Shown here: positions 42,984 through 54,928 of the stretch, in pieces
Numbering within the stretch: position 1 is the first letter of the stretch
Layout of the letters: each line of letters opens with the position of its first letter
Source: Bacillus sp. NEB1478
Lineage (GTDB): Bacteria; Bacillota; Bacilli; Bacillales; Fictibacillaceae
Direction of reading: 5' to 3'
Assembly (NCBI RefSeq): GCF_031582965.1
Contig: NZ_CP134049.1
Span: 3,100,001-3,164,000, forward strand
DNA: 64,000 bases
Translations under genes and position numbers: made by a program
Notes under the pieces: model-generated
The model's input: only the letters and a program-made list of their open reading frames with translations
Told to the model about the DNA's origin: nothing
Database searches by the model: none

Positions 42984-43796
42984 ATGCGCTGGTTGTTAAA
43001 GCAATGGCTTCACCGCTTTTTTGAAGATAAAGTGTTCGATCTGTCAGCACAGCTCGCCTATTATTTTCTCGTTTCTATTTTTCCGTTTGTTTTTTTGATC
43101 TTTACAATTCTAGGGTATTTACCGATTTCTACTTCTTATGTTTTAACTCTTTTTCAGTCTATTGCCCCTGAAGAGGCATATAAATTACTAGAATATAATT
43201 TAATAACAGTACTGGACGAGCAGCGGGGAGATGTATTATCTGTTTCGTTCGTTGTGATGATCTGGCTTGCATCCATTGGCATTCATGCAATTATTCGTGT
43301 ATTCAACCAAGCCTATCAAGTAGAAGAAAGCAGACCCTTTTTTAAAGAACTGATATTAGGCATATTTTTAACATTTGGATTAGTAAGTGCGAGCATAACT
43401 GCACTCCTATTACCCGTTTTTGGAAGAACTATCGGCATGTATGTTTTTGAGAAAAGCGGTTTTTCAAATCCGATCTGGCAGATTTGGGAAACAGCCCGTT
43501 ATGTTATTGGATTTTCTGTATTGCTTTCCATTTTCTCGGCACTGTATATGTTTGCACCAAACGTAAACTTATCATTCAAAAATGTTTGGCCAGGAGCCAT
43601 TTTTTCCACTATAGGATGGCATGTCATTTCATACTTATTCTCATCTTATGTTTTGATTTTTGATTATAGTCAAATATACGGAAACCTTGGAGCACTTTTA
43701 ACGTTGATGGTGTGGTTTTATCTTTCTGCGATGATTCTTATTGCAGGAGGACAGCTTAATGCTATTCTCGCTTTGAAAAAACAGTTAATAAAATAA
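42984..43796 (+). CDS. YihY/virulence factor BrkB family membrane protein
   Basis: 270 residues with six membrane segments. Family hallmarks are the start VFDLSAQLAYYFLVSIFPFVFLI, VMIWLASIGIHAIIRVFNQAYQVEESRPFFK and the ending YGNLGALLTLMVWFYLSAMILIAGGQLNA. The molecular role of YihY proteins is not settled; the old ribonuclease BN label is wrong. The ATG follows GGAGGACTTATACAT. It stands alone, 155 bp before the AI-2E gene on the same strand. Confidence 0.9.
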   Translation: MRWLLKQWLHRFFEDKVFDLSAQLAYYFLVSIFPFVFLIFTILGYLPISTSYVLTLFQSIAPEEAYKLLEYNLITVLDEQRGDVLSVSFVVMIWLASIGIHAIIRVFNQAYQVEESRPFFKELILGIFLTFGLVSASITALLLPVFGRTIGMYVFEKSGFSNPIWQIWETARYVIGFSVLLSIFSALYMFAPNVNLSFKNVWPGAIFSTIGWHVISYLFSSYVLIFDYSQIYGNLGALLTLMVWFYLSAMILIAGGQLNAILALKKQLIK

Positions 43797-43951
43797 AAGA
43801 TTTTTGAAAACTTCACTTCTTACAATTGACTTTTTCACGCTGTCGTAACATCATTGTGTAGAGGGAGAATTTTCACCTCAATTTCCGGTCATAATGGTTA
43901 ACATTAAACTGCAAATATACCGGATAATTTTACGGGGATAGGAGCCGGATC

Positions 43952-44986
43952 ATGACTGTAAAGAACATCGTTTTACTGCTTATATTGCTTGCTGGAATCA
44001 TCGTTTTTGTCTTTTACAGTATTCCTCTCCTTCTTGCATTAATTACGGCTATCATGCTCGAACCGATCGTAAAAATGTTTATCAAGCTGATGAAGGGCAG
44101 GCGGCTGCTTTCAGTTACGATTACATTTTTATTATTTTTAACAGGAACCGGCCTACTTACATATTGGCTTGTTACAACACTCGTTATTCAGGTCATCGAA
44201 TTCATAACCGTTCTCCCATCCTATTCTGTCCATTTGTTTGAAATAGCAGAAAACACATTTTATGAAATGGAAAACTTTTATGCTAGTCTGCCTCCTGAGG
44301 TGGTTGGAACACTCGAGGACAGCTTAAGTGGATTAAGAGAATACGCCGTTCAATCTGCAAAAGGACTTACAACAGGCATTTTAGGAATTATCACTTCTAT
44401 ACCAGGATTAATGATTTACTTTATCATTTACCTTGTAGCCCTATTTTTATTTTCATTGGACTTACCTAGATTGTACGCTGAATTTCTTAACTTATTTACA
44501 ACTTCTGCACGCGAGAAAGTTGAACTTGTTTTTAGCCAGTTATCTAAAGCAACAGTCGGTTTTTTCAGAGCGCAGATTATCTTAAGTTTTGTTACTTACA
44601 TTCTAGCTTTTGTCGGACTTATGATATTAGATGTACAATATGCTGTAATCATAGCGGTCTTAATCGTCGTAGTCGACATTCTTCCTATATTAGGAACGGG
44701 ATCTGTACTTGTTCCATGGGCCGCATATTCGTTCTTCGTTAATCATAATGATCACCTAGCCATTGGCCTTTTGATCATGTTCGGTCTCATTACCATCATT
44801 AGAAGGATTATTGAACCAAAAATTCTCGGATCGAGCCTTGGCATATCTGCATTAGCAGCTCTCGTATCCCTTTATATCGGTTTCAAACTTCTCGGATTTA
44901 TGGGATTGATCATCGGACCTGCCATAGTGATTATTTATGAAGCACTTAGAAGTGCCGGATTCTTGAAAATCAAAATTGATTTTTAA
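43952..44986 (+). CDS. AI-2E (PerM/YtvI) family transporter
   Basis: 344 residues, about eight membrane segments. The family region is near 230-330: VDILPILGTGSVLVPWAAYSFFVN, RRIIEPKILGSSLGISALAALVSLYIGFKLLGFMG and IIGPAIVIIYEALR. In B. subtilis this family includes YtvI, which is made in the sporulating mother cell, and the transporter YueF. Placement with YtvI is a guess from length and sequence character. GGGGATAGGAG precedes the ATG. Monocistronic. Confidence 0.85.
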   Translation: MTVKNIVLLLILLAGIIVFVFYSIPLLLALITAIMLEPIVKMFIKLMKGRRLLSVTITFLLFLTGTGLLTYWLVTTLVIQVIEFITVLPSYSVHLFEIAENTFYEMENFYASLPPEVVGTLEDSLSGLREYAVQSAKGLTTGILGIITSIPGLMIYFIIYLVALFLFSLDLPRLYAEFLNLFTTSAREKVELVFSQLSKATVGFFRAQIILSFVTYILAFVGLMILDVQYAVIIAVLIVVVDILPILGTGSVLVPWAAYSFFVNHNDHLAIGLLIMFGLITIIRRIIEPKILGSSLGISALAALVSLYIGFKLLGFMGLIIGPAIVIIYEALRSAGFLKIKIDF

Positions 44987-44999
44987 CGCTTGAAAACAA

Positions 45000-45037
45000 A
45001 AAACGTGTTTCCTTTTATAAGGGAAATGCGTTTTTTT
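45000..45037 (+). terminator. Terminator of the AI-2E family gene
   Basis: Eleven-bp stem AACGTGTTTCC/GGAAATGCGTT with two G-U pairs, then seven T. Confidence 0.85.
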
Positions 45038-45141
45038 ACATTTAGAGGTTAGAAAACATGTGAAGGTTGGGAATTATAGTAGAAAAGAGCGAAATTTATA
45101 CGAATACTTAATATGGTGAATTTTTATTGGAGGAATTTTGA

Positions 45142-46185
45142 ATGAGTACTGCAACACGCGAACGCGATTACTATTTTGATAACGCCAAATTTATTTTGAT
45201 TTTTCTGGTCGTGTTCGGACACTTCATTTCTCCTATAAAAGGACAGAATGAGTGGCTTTATACGATTTACAACTTTATCTATACGTTTCATATGCCTGCT
45301 TTCATATTAATTGGCGGCTTTTTCACAAAAGGTGTATGGCGAGATGGATATTTAACTAAAATTTTCAAAAAGATTTTCATTCCTTATTTGATCTTTCAAA
45401 TTGTTTATAGTTTTTTCTATTATGACTTATACGGAAAAAGCGAAATGAAACTCGATTTCTTTGATCCGCATTGGACACTCTGGTTTCTGTTAAGCTTGTT
45501 ATTCTGGAACGTACTGTTGAAACTATTTGTAAAAATGAAACACCCGCTAATCTTAGCGATAGGTATAGGCGTAGCAGTAGGCTACATTCATGAACTGGGG
45601 ACTTTCCTTAGTCTGATGAGAACTTTTGTCTTCTTCCCGGTTTTCTTACTGGGACATTTGCTTGAAAAAAGAGACTTCAAAAAAATAATGAAGCCTTCAC
45701 GAAAAGCAGCTGCAGCCGTATTCTTGGTCGTTTTATTCATCACTTATCATTTCTTTTTACCAAATGGAATGAAAGAATGGTTTCTAGCTTCATCCTCCTA
45801 CTCTGAAATCATAGGGTATAAGACGTGGTTTGGGGGATTGATCAGACTTGTGATGTACGGTGTGATGTTTCTTGCTACGTTTAGTGTTTTGGCGCTGATC
45901 CCAAGGCGAAAAATGTTCTTCACAGCGTTTGGTGAAAGAACTTTATACATCTATCTTTTGCATGGGTTTATCTTGAAGTATTTGTTTACAACAGAGCTTT
46001 TTGCATCAATAAAAGAAAACGGTTTGTACTTCATGCTGCTTTTCTTTGCTGTAATCGTTACATTATTCTTGGCCAGCAAACCTGTTATCGCAATCGCACA
46101 GCCATTAATCGAGCTTCGCTGGTCTAAACTTAAACAACTGTTTAAACAAAAGCCATCTACACCATCCAGGCCGCAAGAAGAATAA
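45142..46185 (+). CDS. Membrane acyltransferase, acyltransferase-3 family
   Basis: 347 residues, about ten membrane segments. The start DYYFDNAKFILIFLVVFGHFISP carries the conserved FxxxGH motif with catalytic His, and FIYTFHMPAFILIGGFF follows, both typical of acyltransferase 3 enzymes that O-acetylate sugars or wall polymers. The C-terminus is a proline-rich cytoplasmic tail. Relatives in Bacillus are annotated as fucose 4-O-acetylase-like. The acceptor is unknown. GGAGG precedes the ATG; monocistronic. Confidence 0.85.
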   Translation: MSTATRERDYYFDNAKFILIFLVVFGHFISPIKGQNEWLYTIYNFIYTFHMPAFILIGGFFTKGVWRDGYLTKIFKKIFIPYLIFQIVYSFFYYDLYGKSEMKLDFFDPHWTLWFLLSLLFWNVLLKLFVKMKHPLILAIGIGVAVGYIHELGTFLSLMRTFVFFPVFLLGHLLEKRDFKKIMKPSRKAAAAVFLVVLFITYHFFLPNGMKEWFLASSSYSEIIGYKTWFGGLIRLVMYGVMFLATFSVLALIPRRKMFFTAFGERTLYIYLLHGFILKYLFTTELFASIKENGLYFMLLFFAVIVTLFLASKPVIAIAQPLIELRWSKLKQLFKQKPSTPSRPQEE

Positions 46186-46198
46186 TTGATAATAAGAT

Positions 46199-46232
46199 AA
46201 AAAGTCTGCCATATTCGGCAGACTTTTTTTTA
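46199..46232. terminator. Bidirectional terminator between acyltransferase gene and hut operon
   Basis: Ten-bp perfect stem AAAGTCTGCC/GGCAGACTTT with a 6-nt loop and T-runs on both strands. It ends both the acyltransferase gene (+) and the hut operon (-). Confidence 0.93.
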
Positions 46233-46479
46233 CACTAAATTATAGAATGCTTGTTTAGCTTCTGCCAGCACTCGTAAAGGGAGTTTGTCTGCCAGTTTAT
46301 ATGTTTCTTTTTCATTCAGCTCTAACGCAATGACTAGCTTTTCGATTTTTTCCTCAGAAGGAATCATTCTGCCTTTTTCGATATCTGCCATATACTGTGG
46401 TGTAATGTTCAATCTTCTCGCAAGTTCTGATTTGCTTAATCCTTTTTGTTTTCTGGAAGTTTCGATAAATGTTCCAAAC

Positions 46480-46487
<8 letters not shown>
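46230..46487 (-). CDS. Small XRE-family regulator, last gene of the hut operon
   Basis: 85 residues. One helix-turn-helix domain covers about 3-60 (FIETSRKQKGLSKSELARRLNITPQYMADIEKGRMIPSEEK), and a 25-residue helical tail follows. It overlaps the end of hutG by 8 bp, and its ribosome site GGGAGG lies within hutG codons. ATG 46487 fits the spacing better than ATG 46493. B. subtilis ends this operon with the permease hutM instead. A role in histidine control or in autoregulation is possible but unproven. Confidence 0.82.
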
Positions 46488-50375
<3,888 letters not shown>

Positions 50376-50393
50376 AGTAATTGCCTCCTCTAA

Positions 50394-51920
50394 TTAGTGT
50401 GGTAGTTTTTCGGTTTTCGTTTCTATTAAAATATCGTTCCACGATTGATCCAGCATCCAAGAAGCAATCGCTTCCATATCACGATGGAACATGCGGTCAC
50501 AGTGGATTGCGGGACTAACTTTTCTGCCGTGCTCATATATTTTCTTTGTTTTCGGAGCTAACTTTTCCGGTCCTCTAAAATCTGCAGCCTGCATGGCACA
50601 GATTAATTCAACCGCAAGCACACGTCTCGCATTTGCAATGATCTGAGCAGCATGTCTTGATGCGATCGTACCCATACTCACATGATCTTCCTGATTGGCA
50701 GAAGACGGAATAGAATCAACACTCGCTGGGTGTGCCAATGTTTTGTTTTCCGATACGAGTGATGCTGCAGCATATTGCATAATCATCGCACCTGATTCAA
50801 GACCAGGATTTGGACTCAAGAAACCTGGCAGATCACTTAATTGCGGATTTACCATCCTCTCGATGCGGCGTTCGGAAATGTTCGCCCACTCTGCTGCTGC
50901 CAGTTTCAAGAAATCCATTGCAAATGCGATCGGCTGTCCGTGAAAGTTGCCGCCAGAAATAATCTTGTTTCCATTATCAAAAATAAGCGGGTTATCAGTT
51001 GCCGCGTTCATTTCGATCTCTAGCTTCTCCTTTACATATCCAAGTACTTGCCATGAAGCACCATGCACTTGAGGAATGCATCTTAACGAGTAGGCATCCT
51101 GAACTCGTACTTCACCTTGTTTTGTTGTTAGCTGGCTGCCTTCTAAATAACTGCGCAGCCTTTCAGCTACTTCAACCTGTTCCTTGTAACCTCGTGCGAT
51201 GTGTACATCTTCATCAAAAGCATCTGTAATTCCTCTTAATGATTCTGTTGTCAGTGAAGCAATCGCATCGGCCATCAGCCCGATCCGCTCTGCTTCGATA
51301 TAAGCCGCTATTCCTTGCGCAGTCATCGCCTGTGTACCATTGATCAAAGCCAAACCTTCTTTAGCAGTTAATACGACCGGCTCTATCCCTGCTCTCATTA
51401 ATGCGTCTTGTCCCGGCATGCGTTCACCTTTATAAATCGCTTCACCCTCGCCTACTAAAACGAGTGCTAAATGTGATAACGGAGCCAAGTCACCGCTTGC
51501 ACCGAGTGATCCTTGCTGCGGGACGACCGGATGCACGCCATGGGCAACAAGATCAAGCAGTCTTTCGATCACAACAGGCCGAATGCCAGACAATCCTTTT
51601 AATAGAGCATTTGCTCGTAAAATCAGCATGAGTCTGCTGATTGTCTCAGGAAACGGGTCCCCGATTCCACATGCATGGCTGCGAATTAAGTTTAATTGCA
51701 GTGTTTCAACATCATCTCTTGAAATAAAGACATCACTAAACTTTCCAAATCCAGTTGTGATACCATATACCACTTTTCCTGAATTCACGATTTCTTCAAC
51801 CGCTTTACGGCTGTCAGCAACTTTTTTCATGCTTAATGGACATGCTTCAACCGGTTCATTTCCGTGCAAAATTCGTTTAATTTCTTCCATGGACAGTGTG
51901 TTTCCCGTTAATGTAACCAT
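50394..51920 (-). CDS. hutH: Histidine ammonia-lyase
   Basis: 508 residues. The autocatalytic MIO cofactor forms from Ala-Ser-Gly in [18 protein letters not shown] near residue 140, and [10 protein letters not shown] provides the active-site Tyr. It deaminates histidine to urocanate, the first step of the pathway. ATG 51920 follows AGAGGG; an upstream extension to 52175 runs into repeat DNA and has no ribosome site. It is separated from hutP by 358 bp, which contain the HutP-controlled terminator and a dispersed repeat. Confidence 0.97.
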   Translation of the reverse strand: MVTLTGNTLSMEEIKRILHGNEPVEACPLSMKKVADSRKAVEEIVNSGKVVYGITTGFGKFSDVFISRDDVETLQLNLIRSHACGIGDPFPETISRLMLILRANALLKGLSGIRPVVIERLLDLVAHGVHPVVPQQGSLGASGDLAPLSHLALVLVGEGEAIYKGERMPGQDALMRAGIEPVVLTAKEGLALINGTQAMTAQGIAAYIEAERIGLMADAIASLTTESLRGITDAFDEDVHIARGYKEQVEVAERLRSYLEGSQLTTKQGEVRVQDAYSLRCIPQVHGASWQVLGYVKEKLEIEMNAATDNPLIFDNGNKIISGGNFHGQPIAFAMDFLKLAAAEWANISERRIERMVNPQLSDLPGFLSPNPGLESGAMIMQYAAASLVSENKTLAHPASVDSIPSSANQEDHVSMGTIASRHAAQIIANARRVLAVELICAMQAADFRGPEKLAPKTKKIYEHGRKVSPAIHCDRMFHRDMEAIASWMLDQSWNDILIETKTEKLPH

Positions 51921-51987
51921 GATTATCCCTCTTTTTCTAAAAGATTGTTGTTTTTGAATGGTGTTATGATGCCCCATCGCTGCTTCG

Positions 51988-52177
51988 TTGATTGGAGTGT
52001 AAGGTGCGAGACTCCTCGAAAATGGAAAACCACATTTTCTTCGTGCGCTATATAGCTGCCGAAGCCTTCCATGTCCTGCGGGATCAGCGGGACAGGTGAG
52101 ACCCTTAAAGGCGCAAAGCGCCAGGGGGCTCACCGCAAGCCCCGCGGAAAGCGAGCATCCTGAAACGGAGATCAACT
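51988..52177. repeat. Full-length dispersed Bacillus repeat inside the hut operon
   Basis: A 190-bp GC-rich unit bounded by GTTGAT (51988) and ATCAAC (52172-52177). It contains AGACTCCTCG, GCGGGATCAGCGGGACAG, GGCGCAAAGCGCC and CCGCGGAAAGCGAGC in the order usual for the large palindromic repeats of Bacillus intergenic DNA. It lies between the hut terminator and hutH, so it is transcribed in every hutH mRNA. Partial relatives lie at 11909 and 32031. Confidence 0.78.
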
Positions 52178-52206
52178 ACTTTCACAAACAACAGCCGAGA
52201 ACCAAA

Positions 52207-52247
52207 CAAAAAAGAGCGCACTCGAAAGAAAACTCTTTCGAATACGC
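52207..52247 (-). terminator. HutP-controlled terminator between hutP and hutH
   Basis: Minus-strand stem GCGTATTCGAAAGA/TCTTTCGAGTGCGC with one weak step, short loop, then TCTTTTTTG. It lies 31 bp past the hutP stop. In B. subtilis the equivalent terminator is destabilised by HutP with histidine and Mg2+. Confidence 0.85.
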
Positions 52248-52250
52248 CCC

Positions 52251-52267
52251 CTCATCACTAATAACTA
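52251..52267 (-). promoter_or_regulatory. HutP RNA-binding site (NAG triplets)
   Basis: Minus-strand UAG-UUAU-UAG-UGAU-GAG places three NAG triplets each separated by exactly 4 nt, the known HutP recognition pattern. It abuts the 5' side of the terminator stem and starts 12 bp after hutP. Confidence 0.85.
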
Positions 52268-52278
52268 TGGGCAGTTAT

Positions 52279-52713
52279 TTAAATATGGTTAATGCCAAGA
52301 CCGATCGCTTCATGCTCAAGTCCCTTTACAGGAGCTCCGATCGTTCCGTATAAAGCAACTGCTATCCAGTCGCCCTCTTCTTTTTTTTCATACGGATTCC
52401 CGCGTACTACGATAAAGCGCAGACCTACCGTCCTAAGAACAGTTCCAAGCTGTACCTGTCCACGCGTCACACCATGAAAAGCTTCCATGATCGCATGATA
52501 CAGTGAATGTGTTTCACGATAGATTCCTGTATGAATGACACCTTCATTTTTAGCAGCTGTTTCAATAGCCGCCACTACTTTTTGAGAATCCATAGAACCG
52601 GCTTTGCCTGTGCAATACTTCCAGCCTTGTTTCTCAATCTCTGATAAATAGCTCTCATCAAGAACACCTAACATGGCCATTTTTCCTAAAAGCCTGTCAT
52701 TGGATAATGCCAT
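52279..52713 (-). CDS. hutP: Hut operon antiterminator HutP
   Basis: 144 residues, full length. Family marks are the N-terminal [61 protein letters not shown] and the ending [18 protein letters not shown], which contain the His cluster that binds Mg2+ and histidine. The hexamer binds NAG repeats in the downstream leader and prevents termination. It is the first gene of the operon and has a SigA promoter with a catabolite-type site. Confidence 0.96.
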   Translation of the reverse strand: MALSNDRLLGKMAMLGVLDESYLSEIEKQGWKYCTGKAGSMDSQKVVAAIETAAKNEGVIHTGIYRETHSLYHAIMEAFHGVTRGQVQLGTVLRTVGLRFIVVRGNPYEKKEEGDWIAVALYGTIGAPVKGLEHEAIGLGINHI

Positions 52714-52754
52714 AATTTATTCACTCTTTCTGCTCGCAGCTAATCACTACCTTT

Positions 52755-52783
52755 AGTGTATGCGTTTCCAATTTGTCCGTCAA
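52755..52783 (-). promoter_or_regulatory. hut operon promoter with a cre-like site
   Basis: Minus-strand -35 TTGACG (52783-52778), 17 bp, then -10 TACACT (52760-52755). TGGAAACGCATACA (52770-52757) overlaps the -10 and matches the CcpA cre consensus TGWNANCGNTNWCA except at two positions, so glucose repression at the promoter is plausible. Confidence 0.7.
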
Positions 52784-52898
52784 TTCCCTTTCAACAACTT
52801 ATCACGTCATCAGAATAAAGGATGGATTCTACGTATAATCTATCAATCTAGCGGCAACACTGTGATTAAATAAAAACAACGGAAATGAGGGCTGCTGG

Positions 52899-53357
52899 AT
52901 GCTGCATGTTCAAAAAGAAATTACATTAGCTTCTATGTTAAGAACTCCGCAATTTGAGGAAGATGTGAATAACTTTTTTATCGCTTATGATCAAGGACAT
53001 AACCCAGTACTATTGCTTCCAACTACTAAAGGTTTCTTGCCGGAGGAACAACTTTACGGAATTGCTTTTATAAAAGATGAAAATAATTCGTACCAATTTT
53101 CACTTTCTGATACGATCATGCCATTTAACCTAAATGAAGCGACATTGATTCATGACCAGCTCGGATTCTTTTTCGGTCCTGAAAATAACATGCTCACACA
53201 CTTTTTTAAGGGAGATACTTATGGAGCTTATGTAGTATGGACGAAGAACATGGTGAAACAGTTGATTAACGAGACACTTCAAGAGTGGCATAACACATCT
53301 GATCAGCAGCAGCGTGAAAAGCATAAAGACCGCCTAACTCAATTACTGCAGGCATAA
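52899..53357 (+). CDS. Hypothetical protein, 152 residues
   Basis: Soluble, aromatic-rich. It starts MLHVQKEITLASMLRTPQFEEDVNNFFIAYDQGHNPVLLLPTTKG, has a beta-rich middle and a helical, Gln/Lys-rich end. No cysteine or membrane segment. I do not recognise a family. GAGGG lies 7 nt before the ATG. It converges with the GerAB gene with only 10 bp between stops, and its terminator lies inside that gene's 3' coding end. Confidence 0.65.
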   Translation: MLHVQKEITLASMLRTPQFEEDVNNFFIAYDQGHNPVLLLPTTKGFLPEEQLYGIAFIKDENNSYQFSLSDTIMPFNLNEATLIHDQLGFFFGPENNMLTHFFKGDTYGAYVVWTKNMVKQLINETLQEWHNTSDQQQREKHKDRLTQLLQA

Positions 53358-53367
53358 TTAACAAACT

Positions 53368-54486
53368 TTAAGAAGAAGAGGAGCTTTGTTCACTGTTAGC
53401 TCCTTTTTTCTTTATCATCTTCCGGATAAATGTCACTGCAAAGAGAAATGGTATGTAGCTGACCGCCAAATAAAATCCCACTTTATTTGTGTAATTATTT
53501 AGCATGTTGATTTTGAAACGGCTATCTAAAAGAATACACGCAAACAGAGCGATAGCCAGAACAACAATGAGTGTATAATGCTGCCGAACATTAAGCATTA
53601 ATTTTGCAATACGGCTTGAACACCAGATCGCCAGCGTGATATTTGGCAAAATTACTAAACACCAGACTGATACGAAAATATAATCAAATCGTTCTACGAA
53701 TGAAACTTGTACAATTTTCACCATTGAAAGAGTTGCCCAAATATTCCTTGCCAATTGTTCCTGACTAAAGAAGGCAAATGAAAACAACGTAACGAGAAGA
53801 TACATCATAAAGGTAAAAATGTTTGCATGATGAGCAAACTTTTGTGATTTTTTCGCATTTTTAATAAATGGATAAAAAACCAGAATCGTTTCAAATCCAA
53901 GATAGCTTAGCATCATATTTTTAGTGGCAGTTAAATAATCCTTAATACTCTCATCGAAAACTGGCAATAGGTTAGAAAAATGGGTGAAGTGCAGCGGATA
54001 AACCAATAGACCGATAAGTGCGAGCGGGATAACAACACCAAGAAAGCATACCCCTGCTACCGTTCGAAAACCCGCGGATACGACATAATACGTTAAAATC
54101 AAAAATACAACAGCAAGCTTCCAAGTATTCAGCGTTGGAAACATCCATACTTGAATAACTTCTATGTACGTTCGCAGAACCGTAATCGACCATAAAAGAA
54201 AATACAAAACAATAGCGAGATTGAATATATTGCCTATAAAACCTCCAAACAGCGTTTTGTGAATTGTGACAATATCTCCGCCGCCATTGTCGAGCACATA
54301 ATAAATCATCCATATCAGAATGTGAACAAAAACAGCAGCAATTATGACAGATATCCAGGAATCATATCCAGCATATTTCGCTATGATTCTTTGATAACCT
54401 AAAACACCGACACCGACTTGTTCAGAGTGTATGAGGAAAAACACAAGAAAGGGAGAAACAAGGAAAACTTCTTTAATTTTCTGCAT
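53368..54486 (-). CDS. GerAB/ArcD/ProY-type spore germination permease
   Basis: 372 residues, about ten membrane segments, the normal size of GerAB proteins of the APC superfamily. It starts with VFLVSPFLVFFLIHSEQVGVGVLGYQR, the germinant receptor B-subunit opening, and includes DYLTATKNMMLSYLGFETILVFYPFIKN. GerAB binds germinants in the spore inner membrane and normally needs A and C subunits, but neither is adjacent, so it is an orphan. The ribosome site is weak, and ATG 54486 or GTG 54489 may start. The tail is five serines. Confidence 0.85.
   Translation of the reverse strand: MQKIKEVFLVSPFLVFFLIHSEQVGVGVLGYQRIIAKYAGYDSWISVIIAAVFVHILIWMIYYVLDNGGGDIVTIHKTLFGGFIGNIFNLAIVLYFLLWSITVLRTYIEVIQVWMFPTLNTWKLAVVFLILTYYVVSAGFRTVAGVCFLGVVIPLALIGLLVYPLHFTHFSNLLPVFDESIKDYLTATKNMMLSYLGFETILVFYPFIKNAKKSQKFAHHANIFTFMMYLLVTLFSFAFFSQEQLARNIWATLSMVKIVQVSFVERFDYIFVSVWCLVILPNITLAIWCSSRIAKLMLNVRQHYTLIVVLAIALFACILLDSRFKINMLNNYTNKVGFYLAVSYIPFLFAVTFIRKMIKKKGANSEQSSSSS
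53379..53409 (+). terminator. Terminator of the 152-residue gene, inside the GerAB coding end
   Basis: Seven-bp stem AGGAGCT/AGCTCCT with a 12-nt loop and six T on the plus strand. On the other strand these bases encode the serine-rich tail of the GerAB protein. Confidence 0.75.
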
Positions 54487-54631
54487 CACTTCTTATCCTT
54501 TCGTCCGGCCATTTTATCTTGTTATAGCTTTCCCACCCTTTTCATAATTAACCCAATAATAACTAGATTTTTGTAACTGCCTCAAATCAAAATGGTGATC
54601 GACGTATAATATGCGAGACTGGTGTCGAATG

Positions 54632-54735
54632 ATGTCGGTTCGTGGTTATCCCGAAATTAACGTGGAAATATGGCCGTTTAACGTGGAATTATTTGAATTA
54701 CCGTGGAATAAATAAGATTTACCGTGGATATATGG
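54632..54735 (+). repeat. 20-21-bp periodic array (CGTGGAATTAT core), locus 5
   Basis: After ATGTCGGTTCGTGGTTA, CGTGG cores lie at 54641, 54661, 54682, 54702 and 54723 (spacings 20, 21, 20, 21). The lead-in and the last two units match the minus-strand array at 34623-34727 almost exactly. The 442-bp gap 54487-54928 also holds a small palindrome GAAGATGG/CCATCTTC near 54785 and the ktrB terminator. Confidence 0.85.
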
Positions 54736-54875
54736 TGTTTAAAGCTTTAGTGAGGCTGAAAAAGTTCTTGTTTATTAGGTTTTGAAGATGGAATGGTCCA
54801 TCTTCTTCCGAATTGGTCTTATTTATGGTCGGTTTTTCACCTTTTTTGACCGGAATCTTGCTAACATTAAAAATA

Positions 54876-54913
54876 TAAAAAAAACCTAACCCAAAATGTT
54901 CATTTGAGTTAGG
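54876..54913 (-). terminator. Terminator of the ktrAB operon
   Basis: Stem CCTAACTCAAA/TTTTGGGTTAGG followed by eight T on the minus strand. Confidence 0.87.
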
Positions 54914-54928
54914 CTTTTCTCAATCTCA

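Noticed and set aside
51921..52175. N-terminal extension of hutH by 85 residues
   Set aside because: It would translate the dispersed repeat; the family start MVTLTG and AGAGGG site are at 51920.
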